Assembly (NCBI GenBank): GCA_046263055.1
Contig: JBHELO010000050.1
Location: 1 to 29,375, forward strand
DNA: 29,375 nucleotides
Origin: DATAQC01 sp046263055
GTDB lineage: Bacteria; Actinomycetota; Acidimicrobiia; Acidimicrobiales; AC-14
Reading direction: 5' to 3'
Of this stretch, positions 8,376-18,875 are shown in pieces. Numbering within the stretch: the stretch's first letter is position 1; every line of letters starts with the position of its first letter. The notes below the pieces were generated by a model. It ran no database searches and had not been told where the DNA came from. It worked only from the letters and a program-made list of their open reading frames with translations. The position numbers were made by a program, and so were the translations under genes.

Positions 8376-8948
8376 CTAGGACGCTCGGTGCTGGATGAAG
8401 TTCATGGCCTCGGCCCGGGTGGCGGGGTCGAGGAACTGGCCGCGGACGGCGGACGTCACGGCCACGGTGCCGGGCGTGCGCACGCCCCGCATGGTCATGC
8501 ACAGATGCTCGGCCTCCACCACCACCAGCACGCCCCTGGGGCCCAGGCTGCGCACCATCTCGTCGGCCACCTGGGTGGTCAGCCGCTCCTGCACCTGGAG
8601 GCGGTGGGCGTAGCTCGTCACCAGCCGCACGAGCTTGGACAACCCGGTGATGCGGCCGTCCTCGGCGGGGATGTAGGCGATGTGGGCCCGTCCGACGAAC
8701 GGGATCATGTGGTGCTCGCACATCGACGCCACCGGGATGTCCTTCACCATGACCATCTCGTCGTGGTCGGCGGCGAAGGTCACCGACAGGTGGGGCTCGG
8801 CCGGATCGTCCAGCCCCGAGAACAGCTCCTCGTACATGTCGGCCACCCGTTCGGGGGTGGCCCGCAGGCCTTCGCGGTCGGGATCCTCGCCGATGGCCGC
8901 CAGCAGCTCCCGCACGGCGCGTGAGACCCGGAGCTTGTCGACGGCCAC
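8376..8948 (-). CDS. folE: GTP cyclohydrolase I
   Basis: Converts GTP to dihydroneopterin triphosphate, the first step of folate synthesis. The 190-residue protein has GEDPDREGLRATPERVADMY at the N-terminus, the zinc and active-site segment C77-E-H79-H80, GRITGLSKLVRLV, and C150 in AEHLCMTMRGVR. The zinc ligands expected from the family (Cys77, His80, Cys150) are all present. The GTG at 8948 begins 14 bases after the ftsH stop. A TACGTT hexamer seven bases before it suggests a local leaderless promoter in addition to read-through from ftsH. Confidence 0.96.
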   Translation of the reverse strand: MAVDKLRVSRAVRELLAAIGEDPDREGLRATPERVADMYEELFSGLDDPAEPHLSVTFAADHDEMVMVKDIPVASMCEHHMIPFVGRAHIAYIPAEDGRITGLSKLVRLVTSYAHRLQVQERLTTQVADEMVRSLGPRGVLVVVEAEHLCMTMRGVRTPGTVAVTSAVRGQFLDPATRAEAMNFIQHRAS

Positions 8949-8955
8949 GAAGTGG

Positions 8956-8961
8956 AACGTA
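8956..8961 (-). promoter_or_regulatory. Putative -10 box of folE (leaderless)
   Basis: TACGTT on the minus strand, seven bases before the folE GTG. It fills most of the short ftsH-folE gap. No clear -35. Confidence 0.4.
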
Positions 8962-8962
8962 C

Positions 8963-10834
<1,872 letters not shown>

Positions 10835-10842
10835 GGTGCCTC

Positions 10843-10848
10843 AGGGTA
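10843..10848 (-). promoter_or_regulatory. Putative -10 box of ftsH
   Basis: TACCCT on the minus strand, eight bases before the ftsH GTG, inside the 88-bp divergent gap shared with the helicase gene. No clear -35. Confidence 0.4.
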
Positions 10849-10922
10849 CCGGCCCCCGGGCGGCTGACGGCCCCGGACGCGGTACGCCCCAGCCGCCCGC
10901 CGCCGTTTGCCAAGCTGCGGGG

Positions 10923-13181
10923 GTGACGGTGACAGCGGGGCCCGCGGCCCGCCAGGCGTTGGCGGGCATCGTCGAGCGCCTTCCCGGCGGCGAGCGGCGC
11001 GACGCCCAACTGGACATGTGCCAGGCGGTGGCCGAGGCTCTGGCCGGCGGCGTCCACCTGGTGGTGGAGGCGGGGACCGGTGTGGGCAAGTCCCTCGCCT
11101 ACCTGGTGGCGGCCGTCCTGTCCGGACAGCGGGTTGTGGTGGCCACCGCCCGCAAGCCGCTGCAGGACCAGCTCATCGCCAAGGACATCCCGTTCGTGGC
11201 CGCCGCCCTGCCCGCCACGGTGGACGCCGCGGTCGTGAAGGGTCGCTCCAACTACCTGTGCCTGGCCAGGCTGGCCGAGGCCACCGGCGACGGCCAGGGC
11301 GCCCTCCTGGCCGACCGGCAGCTCCCGGCGGTGCGCGCCCTGGCCGAGTGGGCGGAGACGGGCCCGAGCGGTGACCTGGCCGACGCGCCGGTCCCCGTCG
11401 ACGCCGGCCTGCGGGCCATGGTCACGGTGGGGCCCCGGGAGTGCCCGGGGGCGGCCGCCTGTGAGCACGGCGAGGAGTGCCTGGCCGAGGCCGCATTCAC
11501 CCGGGGCCGCCAGGCGCAGCTGGTCGTCACCAACCAGGACCTGTACTGCCTGGACGCGTCCATCGGTGGTGGCATCCTCGGCGACCACGACGCGGTGGTC
11601 TTCGACGAGGCCCACGAGCTGGAGCCGGTGGCCAGCCGGACCTTCGGCCTGGAGCTGGGCCGCCGGCGGTTCGGATGGCTGGCCGGGCGCCTGCGCGGTC
11701 TGCTGGTGGCCGGGGCCCGTGAGCCCGGCCGCCTGGAGGATTCGGGCGACCGGCTGGCCGCCGCCCTGGCGGCGGGGGCCGGCCGCCGGGTGGACACCTG
11801 TGAGGACGCGGTGGCCGCCGCCCTCGTGCTGGCCGACGAGGCGGTGGGAGCGGTGGTCGACCTACTCCGCAAGTTGCCGCCGGGCCCGGCGGGCGACGGG
11901 CGCCGGGACCGGTGCGTGCAAGCCGCGTCGTCGCTGCTGGGTGACGTGCGCCGGGCCCGGTCACCGCGGGCGGGCGACGTGGCCTGGGTGCCCGACGGCC
12001 CCGATCCGGTGCTCAACCTGGCGCCGGTGGACGTGGGCCCCCTGCTCGCCCGCCTGGTGTTGCGGCGGCGCACGGCGGTGCTCACCAGTGCCACCCTGAG
12101 CGCCGGCGGCACGGTGGCGCCGCTGGCATCCCGCATGGGCCTGCGGGCCGCCCTCCTGGCCGCCGACGGGGAGGATGAAGACGACGAGGCCGGCCTGCCA
12201 CCGGCGGGCCCCGAGGCCAGCGAGCCGCCCTACCGGGAGCTGCGGCTCGGGAGCCCGTTCGACTACCGGGAGCACGCCCTGCTCTACTGCGCCGCCCACC
12301 TGCCCGATCCCCGCCGGATGCCTCGCTCTTTCGACGACGGCGCCCTGGACGAGCTGGCCGGGTTGATGGAGGCGGCCGGTGGCCGCACGCTGGCCCTGTT
12401 CACGAGCCATCGCATGCTGCGCCTGGCCGGCGACGCCCTGGCCGACCGCTTTCCGTGGCCGGTGCTCGTGCAGGACGGCCCGCCGGCACCGGGGTTGATC
12501 GAGCGGTTCCGCGACGACGAGGAAGCCTGCCTCCTGGCCACCATGGGCTACTGGCAGGGGGTGGACGTCCCCGGCCGGTCGCTCAGCCTGGTGGTCATCG
12601 ACCGCCTGCCGTTCCCGTCGCCCCGGGACCCCCTCCTGGAGGCCCGGCGCGAGGCCGCTCGCCTGGTCGGCCAGGACTCCTTCGCCACCGTCGACCTTCC
12701 CCTGGCCGCCACTCTCCTGGCCCAGGGGGTCGGCCGCCTGGTGCGCTCCGCCACCGACCGCGGTGTGGTGGCCGTGCTCGACCGCCGCCTGGCCACCGCC
12801 GGCTACCGCCAGGCGCTGCTCGACTCCCTCCCCCCCTTCCGGCGCACGGTGGACGGCGGGGAGGCCCGGGCCTACCTGGCGGCGCTGGCCGAGGGACGGG
12901 TCCCGACGCCGGTGGAGCGGGTACCGCGGGCGGCGCGGCGCGCCCGGGGCGAGCCGCCCGGCCTCGATCTGGATGCGGCGGTGGGGATGACCCTCTCGCT
13001 GCCTGCCGCCGGACCCGGCCGGGTGGCCGAGGTCCTGGCCTCGGGCGCGATGGTGGAGCTGGACGGTGGCGACGTCGCCGTCGTGGCGTGGGGGACGGCC
13101 GTGCGCAGTGACGGGCGGGCGGCCGTACTGCGCCGCCCGGCTCCCGACCGTGCCGGCGAGCGGGCCTCCGGCGACGGGTGA
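10923..13181 (+). CDS. dinG: DinG/XPD-family ATP-dependent DNA helicase
   Basis: A 752-residue superfamily-2 helicase of the iron-sulfur XPD/DinG group, expected to unwind DNA 5'-3' in repair or structure resolution. Seen: Walker A EAGTGVGKS at 49-57, four cysteines C113, C174, C180 and C186 spaced as an Fe-S cluster domain, the DEAH box at 228-231, SATL in the second half, and the late motif GYWQGVDVPGRSLSLVVIDR followed by LPFPSP. The GTG at 10923 leaves a typical short N-terminus; upstream codons show no conserved sequence. It is the only plus-strand gene in the left half, divergent from ftsH and convergent with hpt. Whether it is a strict DinG orthologue or an actinobacterial paralogue cannot be told here. 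Confidence 0.9.
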   Translation: MTVTAGPAARQALAGIVERLPGGERRDAQLDMCQAVAEALAGGVHLVVEAGTGVGKSLAYLVAAVLSGQRVVVATARKPLQDQLIAKDIPFVAAALPATVDAAVVKGRSNYLCLARLAEATGDGQGALLADRQLPAVRALAEWAETGPSGDLADAPVPVDAGLRAMVTVGPRECPGAAACEHGEECLAEAAFTRGRQAQLVVTNQDLYCLDASIGGGILGDHDAVVFDEAHELEPVASRTFGLELGRRRFGWLAGRLRGLLVAGAREPGRLEDSGDRLAAALAAGAGRRVDTCEDAVAAALVLADEAVGAVVDLLRKLPPGPAGDGRRDRCVQAASSLLGDVRRARSPRAGDVAWVPDGPDPVLNLAPVDVGPLLARLVLRRRTAVLTSATLSAGGTVAPLASRMGLRAALLAADGEDEDDEAGLPPAGPEASEPPYRELRLGSPFDYREHALLYCAAHLPDPRRMPRSFDDGALDELAGLMEAAGGRTLALFTSHRMLRLAGDALADRFPWPVLVQDGPPAPGLIERFRDDEEACLLATMGYWQGVDVPGRSLSLVVIDRLPFPSPRDPLLEARREAARLVGQDSFATVDLPLAATLLAQGVGRLVRSATDRGVVAVLDRRLATAGYRQALLDSLPPFRRTVDGGEARAYLAALAEGRVPTPVERVPRAARRARGEPPGLDLDAAVGMTLSLPAAGPGRVAEVLASGAMVELDGGDVAVVAWGTAVRSDGRAAVLRRPAPDRAGERASGDG

Positions 13182-13219
13182 TCCCCGGCCGCCGCCCGCC
13201 GACGGCGAGCGCAAGGGGT

Positions 13220-13789
13220 TCAGCGGCTCCCACCGGCGTACTCGCAGACGAAGGGCAGGTTGCGGTAGCGCTCGCCCACGTCCAGGCCGTAGCCGATGAC
13301 GAAGGCGGGCGGGATGCGAAAGCCCACGTAGCGCAGGTTGTGGTCGTCGCCCTGGCGGCCGTCGCGTAGCAGCAGGGCGCACACCTCCAGGGACGCCGGG
13401 TTGCGGGCCCGCAGGTTCTTGCGCAGGTAGGTCAGGGTGAGGCCGCTGTGCACGATGTCCTCGACCAGGATGACGTCGCGGCCGGTGAGGTCGAGGTCGA
13501 GGTCCTTGACGATGCGCACCACGCCGCTGGTCTTGGTGGCGCTGCCGTAGGACGACACGGCCATGAAGTCGAACTCCACGGGCAGGCGGATGGCGCGGGC
13601 CAGGTCGCTCATGAAGACGAAGGCCCCCTTGAGCACGCCCACCAGCAGCGGGGCCCGGCCCGCATAGTCGGCGCTGATCTGGGCCGCCAGCTCACCCACC
13701 CTGACGCTGAGCGCCTCCGAGCTGATCACCATCGGCCCGAGGTTGGGGTCGGCCCCCTCGGGGGCCGGGGCCAGGTCCTCGGCAGCCAC
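13220..13789 (-). CDS. hpt: Hypoxanthine-guanine phosphoribosyltransferase
   Basis: Salvages hypoxanthine and guanine to IMP and GMP using PRPP. The 189-residue product has GVLKGAFVFMSDL, the flexible-loop segment SSYGSATKTSG at 79-89, the PRPP-binding motif VILVEDIVHSGLTL at 106-119, and the closing GYGLDVGERYRNLP. About 20 residues precede the conserved core. The GTG at 13789 is supported by TAGGGT exactly six bases upstream. It has its own apparent promoter and is separated from tilS by about 310 bp that include a tilS terminator, so it is probably not in the tilS operon despite the ancestral order. Confidence 0.95.
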   Translation of the reverse strand: MAAEDLAPAPEGADPNLGPMVISSEALSVRVGELAAQISADYAGRAPLLVGVLKGAFVFMSDLARAIRLPVEFDFMAVSSYGSATKTSGVVRIVKDLDLDLTGRDVILVEDIVHSGLTLTYLRKNLRARNPASLEVCALLLRDGRQGDDHNLRYVGFRIPPAFVIGYGLDVGERYRNLPFVCEYAGGSR

Positions 13790-13795
13790 CGGGCG

Positions 13796-13801
13796 ACCCT
13801 A
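13796..13801 (-). promoter_or_regulatory. Putative -10 box of hpt (leaderless)
   Basis: TAGGGT on the minus strand with six bases to the GTG at 13789. No good -35 hexamer is visible at 16-19 bases further upstream. Confidence 0.45.
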
Positions 13802-14058
13802 CAACGCCCCGTAGACCGGGCGGAGCCGCGCATCCCCGGCCCTCATCGGCCCCCCCGGTGGCGTTGACGACCCCAACCGCGACCCGCTGGCCCGGACCAT
13901 CACGACAGGCGGGTGGCCGTCGAGCCGACGCCTCGTTCCGGCCGGCCCCACTCGCCGAGCCCGCATGGCACCGGCCGGCCTCTCGGGCGGCCGCCGGGGA
14001 AACGCTCGGGTCGTCGTCGTCCGACCGCCTAGCCCGACCCCGGCACTGGAGGGCGTCA
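13802..14058. other. Gene-poor spacer between hpt and tilS
   Basis: I see no convincing gene here. A minus-strand open frame (13799-14089) has an Arg/Pro/Gly composition without domain or promoter support. The stretch holds the region upstream of the hpt -10 box. A direct repeat of GGGCGTCAGGTGC begins just beyond it (14051-14063) and recurs at 14098-14110 over the tilS stop, a possible small duplication. Confidence 0.5.
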
Positions 14059-14090
14059 GGTGCCGGGCGCCGACGGCCGGGCCCGGCACC
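14059..14090 (-). terminator. Strong hairpin behind tilS
   Basis: A perfect 10-bp inverted repeat, GGTGCCGGGC and GCCCGGCACC, with a 12-base loop, begins 13 bases after the tilS stop in its direction of transcription. There is no T-tract, as is common for hairpin terminators in GC-rich actinobacteria. Confidence 0.6.
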
Positions 14091-14102
14091 GGCGTCCGGG
14101 CG

Positions 14103-14990
14103 TCAGGTGCGGGGGGCTCCGTCGGCCGGCTGCCAGCCGCCGAGCGACAGCGTCCCCCTGGAGCGGCTCACCCGGCGGCCGTCGCCGGTCTCTGTCGCCC
14201 GTCGGTCGCCGCGGGCCACGGCGAGCACGCGCTCGACGGCGGCCGAGGACGGCGGGTGGCCCCGGCCCTCGGACAGCCAGCGGCGGACGGCCCGGCGGGC
14301 CAGCGGCAGCGGCGCGGCGGCCAGGGCCCGGGCGTCGGTGGGGTCGACGGCCGCCGCCAGCTGGTCGAGAAAGGTGGCGTCGTCACGGAGCACGCCGGCC
14401 TGGCGGGCCACCACCCCGGCCACGTCCCGCTCGGCGATGGCGTCGGCGAGGGGCAGCAACTCGGCCCGCACCCGGTTGCGGCGGAAGGCGGGGTCGGCGT
14501 TGGAGGGGTCGGTGACGGGCGTGAGACCAGCGGTCGCCACCAGGGCGTGGGTCTCGGATCGGCGCAGGGCGAGCAGCGGGTGGCCGGCGGGGGCCATTCC
14601 GGCCAGGCCGTCGAGCCCCGCCCCCCGCAGCAGGTTGAGGAGCACGGTCTCCGCCTGGTCGTCGGCGGTGTGGCCGGTGAGCACGCCGGCCGGCAGCACG
14701 ATGTAGCGGGCGGCCCGGGCCCGTGCCTCCAGGTTGGGCCCCGGCGCCACCGTCACCCGCTCGGACCGGAAGGCCGCCCCCATCGTTTGGGCGGCGGTGG
14801 CCACCACGTGGGCCTCGGCTGCCGAGCCGGGCCGGAGCCCGTGGTCCACGTGCACGGCCGTGGCCCGGCACCCGGCGGCGACCGCCAGCAGGAGGAGGGC
14901 CAGCGAGTCGGCACCCCCGGAGACCGCGCAGTCGACGGCCGTCCCCGCCGGCGGGAACGTGCAACGGCCGAGAAGGGCCGCCTCCGTCAG
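14103..14990 (-). CDS. tilS: tRNA(Ile)-lysidine synthase, probable CTG start
   Basis: Modifies cytidine 34 of the CAU-anticodon isoleucine tRNA to lysidine using ATP and lysine. The PP-loop motif is AVSGGADSLALLLL near residue 20. HVDHGLRPGSAAEA, TGHTADDQAETVLLNLLRGAG and DPSNADPAFRRNRVR are typical TilS features. No ATG, GTG or TTG lies close to the expected start. The CTG at 14990 overlaps the stop of the upstream metalloprotease gene (CTGA) and gives a 295-residue protein of normal layout. The alternative GTG about 36 bases upstream would extend the overlap with that gene. The C-terminal domain is short compared with E. coli TilS. Confidence 0.88.
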   Translation of the reverse strand: MTEAALLGRCTFPPAGTAVDCAVSGGADSLALLLLAVAAGCRATAVHVDHGLRPGSAAEAHVVATAAQTMGAAFRSERVTVAPGPNLEARARAARYIVLPAGVLTGHTADDQAETVLLNLLRGAGLDGLAGMAPAGHPLLALRRSETHALVATAGLTPVTDPSNADPAFRRNRVRAELLPLADAIAERDVAGVVARQAGVLRDDATFLDQLAAAVDPTDARALAAAPLPLARRAVRRWLSEGRGHPPSSAAVERVLAVARGDRRATETGDGRRVSRSRGTLSLGGWQPADGAPRT

Positions 14991-16069
14991 CTGGCGGCCG
15001 GCTCGGCGGACCCCACCCGGGACAGCCACAGCTCGGGCGACTTGATCTCGGGGAGGGCGGGCAGCCACTCCGGCCCCCGCCAGAGCAGGTCCACGGAGGC
15101 ATGGCCGGATGCCTCGACAGCGGCCAGGAACCGCTCTCCTTCCTCGTACTGGCGCAGCTTGGCCTCGAGCCCGATGAGGCGCTGGAGCAACCGGGCCGCC
15201 CCGCCGGCCTGGCGCCGCTCGTGAAGGACGCGGTGGAAGCGCTCGGCGCTCGGAATGAGGCCTTTTCCGGCCCGGCCCATCACCAGGTCGCCGTGGCCCT
15301 CCAGCAGGCTCATCAGCCCGGAGATGCGCTGGAGCACGGCGTGCTGTTCGGGGCTGGCCAGCATGGTCGCCAGCCCGCCCTCGTCGAGGGGGTTCTTTCC
15401 CGACCGGGCGGTGTCGAGGGCACGCCGGAGGGCGGCCACCAGGCGCTTGGGGTCGGGGTCGAAGGCGGCCAGGGTGCTGTCGATGAGGGACAGGAAGTAG
15501 GGCCGCATCCAGGGGATGGCGGTGAACTGGGCCCGGTGGGTGACCTCGTGGAGGGCCAGCCACAGGCGGAACTCCCGGGGTGGGAAGGCATAGCGCTTCT
15601 CCAGGGCAAGCACGTTGGGGCCCACGTAGTAGACGATGTCCTGGTCGTCGGGATCCTCGTTCTCGATGACCAGCAGGTCGTACTGGCCCAGGACCCGGGT
15701 GGACATCCACCCGAGCAGGGCCCCCACCTCGGCCCCGGCCACCGACCGGCCGGCGTCCGCCATCCGCCCGGTGCCCAGGCGGCTGCCCAGGCGGTCGGTC
15801 AGGGGGCGCAGCAGGCGCTGGAACGACTTGAGGTTGGCGGCCACCCACCCGGCCCGGTCGGTGACCCGCACCCGGGCCGGCCCGGACAGCGACCGCAGAC
15901 CCGTCTCCCGGCCCACCAACTCCTCCGCCTCGGCCGTGAACTCGGCGAAGTCGGGGGCCAGCGAGTCGTACAGGTAGGACTCGGCGATGGGCTCCCGCCG
16001 GGCCACCCGGCCCGCCACCCGCTGGGCGACGGCCCAGTCGACGGGGTCACGAGGCTGGTCGGCTGCCAT
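14987..16069 (-). CDS. DUF2342 zinc-dependent metalloprotease-like protein
   Basis: A 360-residue protein of the actinobacterial family long called coenzyme F420 biosynthesis-associated or DUF2342. The zinc-binding helix is H174-E-V-T-H178 (LALHEVTHRAQF), with a downstream E257-G-H259 segment (LLEGHGDLVM) probably completing the metal site. No signal peptide is seen, so it should be cytoplasmic. Substrate and role are not known to me, and no F420 gene is visible nearby. ATG at 16069 starts nine bases after the stop of a small membrane-protein gene. Its stop overlaps the tilS start by four bases, a neighbourhood common in actinobacteria. Confidence 0.85.
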   Translation of the reverse strand: MAADQPRDPVDWAVAQRVAGRVARREPIAESYLYDSLAPDFAEFTAEAEELVGRETGLRSLSGPARVRVTDRAGWVAANLKSFQRLLRPLTDRLGSRLGTGRMADAGRSVAGAEVGALLGWMSTRVLGQYDLLVIENEDPDDQDIVYYVGPNVLALEKRYAFPPREFRLWLALHEVTHRAQFTAIPWMRPYFLSLIDSTLAAFDPDPKRLVAALRRALDTARSGKNPLDEGGLATMLASPEQHAVLQRISGLMSLLEGHGDLVMGRAGKGLIPSAERFHRVLHERRQAGGAARLLQRLIGLEAKLRQYEEGERFLAAVEASGHASVDLLWRGPEWLPALPEIKSPELWLSRVGSAEPAAS

Positions 16070-16078
16070 CAGGACCCG

Positions 16079-16219
16079 CTACTGCTTGGGGTAGCGGGCG
16101 GCCGTCACCTTCACGAGGTAGCGGATGAAGACGCTGAGGACGCCGAGGATGGCGATCAGGGTCACGACCGGCGCCAGCCAGTACGTCCACGGCTTGCCGA
16201 AGGCTAGAAGGAGGTCCAC
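16079..16219 (-). CDS. Small single-pass membrane protein (46 aa)
   Basis: A 46-residue frame begins with GTG: VDLLLAFGKPWTYWLAPVVT, a hydrophobic stretch to about residue 34, then a basic tail (RYLVKVTAARYPKQ). It predicts one membrane helix with the basic end in the cytoplasm. It lies nine bases upstream of the DUF2342 gene in the same direction. TAGTCT stands exactly six bases before the GTG, as for other leaderless genes here. It may be the first gene of the small-protein/DUF2342/tilS operon. Function unknown. The frame is short, but hydrophobicity, start context and spacing favour a real gene. Confidence 0.6.
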   Translation of the reverse strand: MDLLLAFGKPWTYWLAPVVTLIAILGVLSVFIRYLVKVTAARYPKQ

Positions 16220-16225
16220 GCCACG

Positions 16226-16231
16226 AGACTA
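16226..16231 (-). promoter_or_regulatory. Putative -10 box of the 46-aa membrane protein operon
   Basis: TAGTCT on the minus strand, six bases before the GTG at 16219. The interval up to the hairpin at 16353 holds no gene. Confidence 0.4.
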
Positions 16232-16352
16232 CGTGGTGGGCGCGGGCTCCGGAACCCGGCCGGTGCCGCCCGTCACGCCGGGATCCGTGTCCCGTCCAAG
16301 CGCCACACGAGGCGCCGCGGACCGTCGGGTCCGGCCGGCACTGCCGTTCTGA

Positions 16353-16372
16353 CCCCGCCACGCCGGGCGGGG
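16353..16372 (-). terminator. Hairpin behind the zinc-ribbon gene
   Basis: Inverted repeat CCCCGCC and GGCGGGG with a six-base loop, starting five bases past the stop at 16378. No T-tract. Confidence 0.5.
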
Positions 16373-16377
16373 GCCGA

Positions 16378-16566
16378 CTAGGCGATCTTCTTGCCCCGGA
16401 CCCGGGGAACCGTCATCGGCTCGTGCCGGTAGCAGAAGAGGCCGTCGTTGTAGATCGATAGACGGGTCCCGCACTCGGGGTGGCGACAGATCCTTCCCGC
16501 TTTGAACGCCTTGGAAGGCCGGTCGTTCCCGGAGATCGGGTGGGCTCCTACGGATGCCTCGGCCAT
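16378..16566 (-). CDS. Small zinc-ribbon-like protein under a SigR-type promoter
   Basis: A 62-residue protein whose centre, ICRHPECGTRLSIYNDGLFC followed by YRHE, has the spacing C-x4-C-x11-C-x2-H of a treble-clef or zinc-ribbon site. The C-terminus is basic (VPRVRGKKIA), which could contact nucleic acid. Short proteins with this C-C-C-H arrangement are widespread in actinobacteria, but I know of no assigned role. Its ATG at 16566 has no Shine-Dalgarno sequence. It lies about ten bases beyond the GTT of a perfect GGAAT-N18-GTT promoter, so it is probably leaderless and controlled by the neighbouring sigma factor. A thiol-oxidation or zinc-stress role is inference. Confidence 0.75.
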   Translation of the reverse strand: MAEASVGAHPISGNDRPSKAFKAGRICRHPECGTRLSIYNDGLFCYRHEPMTVPRVRGKKIA

Positions 16567-16575
16567 GTACCAGCC

Positions 16576-16601
16576 AACCGGGGTGGGGAGCCGGCTATTC
16601 C
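16576..16601 (-). promoter_or_regulatory. SigR/SigH-type promoter, GGAAT-N18-GTT
   Basis: On the minus strand GGAAT (16601-16597) is followed after exactly 18 bases by GTT (16578-16576). This is the published consensus for Streptomyces SigR and mycobacterial SigH. It lies between the anti-sigma stop and the zinc-ribbon ATG, with the predicted transcription start at about 16568-16566. Confidence 0.75.
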
Positions 16602-16614
16602 GGGCGCCGACCCG

Positions 16615-16848
16615 TCAGTCGTCCACCTGGCTGATGGCCTTCGCCACCCGGTCGCGCAGGTGGTCGGGGACCCGGTCCCGGCAGCGCTGGGAGATGACCA
16701 CCCGGAGCTCCACCTCGAAGTCGTAGGCCCCCCAGCAGGGGGGGCAGTCGTCCAGGTGCCGGCTGATGAGGACCCTGCGCTCTTCGGTCAGCTCGCCGTC
16801 TATGTAGTGGTACAGGAGCTCGGCCGCCTCGCTGCAGTGTCTACCCAT
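16615..16848 (-). CDS. rsrA: RsrA-type zinc-binding anti-sigma factor
   Basis: A 77-residue protein with the ZAS signature H31-x3-C35-x2-C38 (SRHLDDCPPCWG) and an N-terminal Cys5. This is the RsrA layout, in which a disulfide under oxidative (disulfide) stress expels zinc and frees the sigma factor. Helical segments around LLYHYIDGELTEERRVLI fit a sigma-binding fold. Its ATG at 16848 overlaps the sigma-factor stop by eight bases (ATGGGTAG), a strong sign of translational coupling and balanced stoichiometry. The symbol is by family and position; a related redox or metal anti-sigma role is possible. Confidence 0.88.
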   Translation of the reverse strand: MGRHCSEAAELLYHYIDGELTEERRVLISRHLDDCPPCWGAYDFEVELRVVISQRCRDRVPDHLRDRVAKAISQVDD

Positions 16849-17425
16849 GTGCGGTTCCCTCGGGCTCGGGGACTAATCCACGCTGTCGTCCGAAGTCGTA
16901 CAACCGCTTTTGGAGCGCTCTTCTTCCGCGGTGGAGCCGGCTCATCACCGTGCCGATGGGCACATCCAGGATCTCGGCGATCTCCTTGTACGAAAATCCC
17001 TCCACGTCCCCCAGCAGGACGGCCATCCGGAACTGCTCGGGGAGGGCCTCGATGGCCTCCTTCACGTCGGTCTCCGTGAAGTGGTCGAGCACCTCCTCCT
17101 CGGCGCTGCGGCCCGCGGTGGCGCCCTCCAGCCCACCCAGGCGGCGGTAGAGGTAGAGGTTCTCGACGTCGTCGATGTCGGTCTCCTCGGGCCGCCGCTT
17201 CTTGGCCCGGTAGGCGTTGATGTAGGTGTTGGTGAGGATCCGGTAGAGCCAGGCCTTGAGGTTGGTGCCCTCCTGGAAGGTCCCGAACGCCCGGTAGGCC
17301 TTGAGGTAGGTGTCCTGCACCAGGTCCTCGGCGTCGGCCGGGCTGCGGGTCATGCGCAGGGCAGCGGTGTACAGCGACGGCATGTGCTGCATCGCGAGGT
17401 CGCTGAACTTGGCCTTGTCCGCCAC
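16841..17425 (-). CDS. sigR: ECF RNA polymerase sigma factor, SigR/SigH group
   Basis: A 194-residue group-4 sigma factor. Region 2 carries LYTAALRMTRSPADAEDLVQ and DTYLKAYRAF, then GTNLKAWLYRILTNTYINAY, closely following the SigR/SigH pattern. Region 4 carries ALPEQFRMAVLLGDVEGFSY and KEIAEILDVPIGTVMSRLHR. It should redirect polymerase to GGAAT-N18-GTT promoters, one of which lies just behind its own operon. The GTG at 17425 has TAGGGT exactly six bases upstream, suggesting a housekeeping, leaderless promoter. I found no GGAAT-N18-GTT site upstream of it, so autoregulation of the SigR kind is not visible here. Confidence 0.93.
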   Translation of the reverse strand: MADKAKFSDLAMQHMPSLYTAALRMTRSPADAEDLVQDTYLKAYRAFGTFQEGTNLKAWLYRILTNTYINAYRAKKRRPEETDIDDVENLYLYRRLGGLEGATAGRSAEEEVLDHFTETDVKEAIEALPEQFRMAVLLGDVEGFSYKEIAEILDVPIGTVMSRLHRGRRALQKRLYDFGRQRGLVPEPEGTAHG

Positions 17426-17431
17426 CCGACC

Positions 17432-17437
17432 ACCCTA
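17432..17437 (-). promoter_or_regulatory. Putative -10 box of the sigma factor gene (leaderless)
   Basis: TAGGGT on the minus strand, six bases before the GTG at 17425. No TTGACA-like -35 is visible. Confidence 0.45.
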
Positions 17438-17476
17438 CTGCCGGTCGGACCGTCCACCCTGCTCGGGCGGGGCACC

Positions 17477-18775
<1,299 letters not shown>

Positions 18776-18791
18776 CACCCTGGCCCAGGGC

Positions 18792-18813
18792 CCGGACGGT
18801 GTCGCCAGTCCGG
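18792..18813 (+). terminator. Hairpin behind the epimerase gene
   Basis: CCGGAC and GTCCGG pair around a ten-base loop 17 bases after the stop. Only six base pairs and no T-tract. The sequence that follows is made of short GC repeats, including three copies of CAGCGGGCG (18852-18885). Confidence 0.35.
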
Positions 18814-18875
18814 CGTCGAGGGGCCGGCGGCCGGCGCCCGCGGCCGGCGGCCAGCGGGCGATCAGCGGGCGGCGG

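Noticed and set aside
13799..14089. 96-codon minus-strand frame between hpt and tilS
   Set aside because: Arg/Pro-rich without family resemblance. It overlaps both the hpt promoter region and the tilS terminator hairpin.
14051..14110. Direct repeat GGGCGTCAGGTGC at 14051 and 14098 as a possible attachment site
   Set aside because: Only 13 bp, 47 bp apart, with no integrase, tRNA or mobile gene nearby. A small local duplication is simpler.
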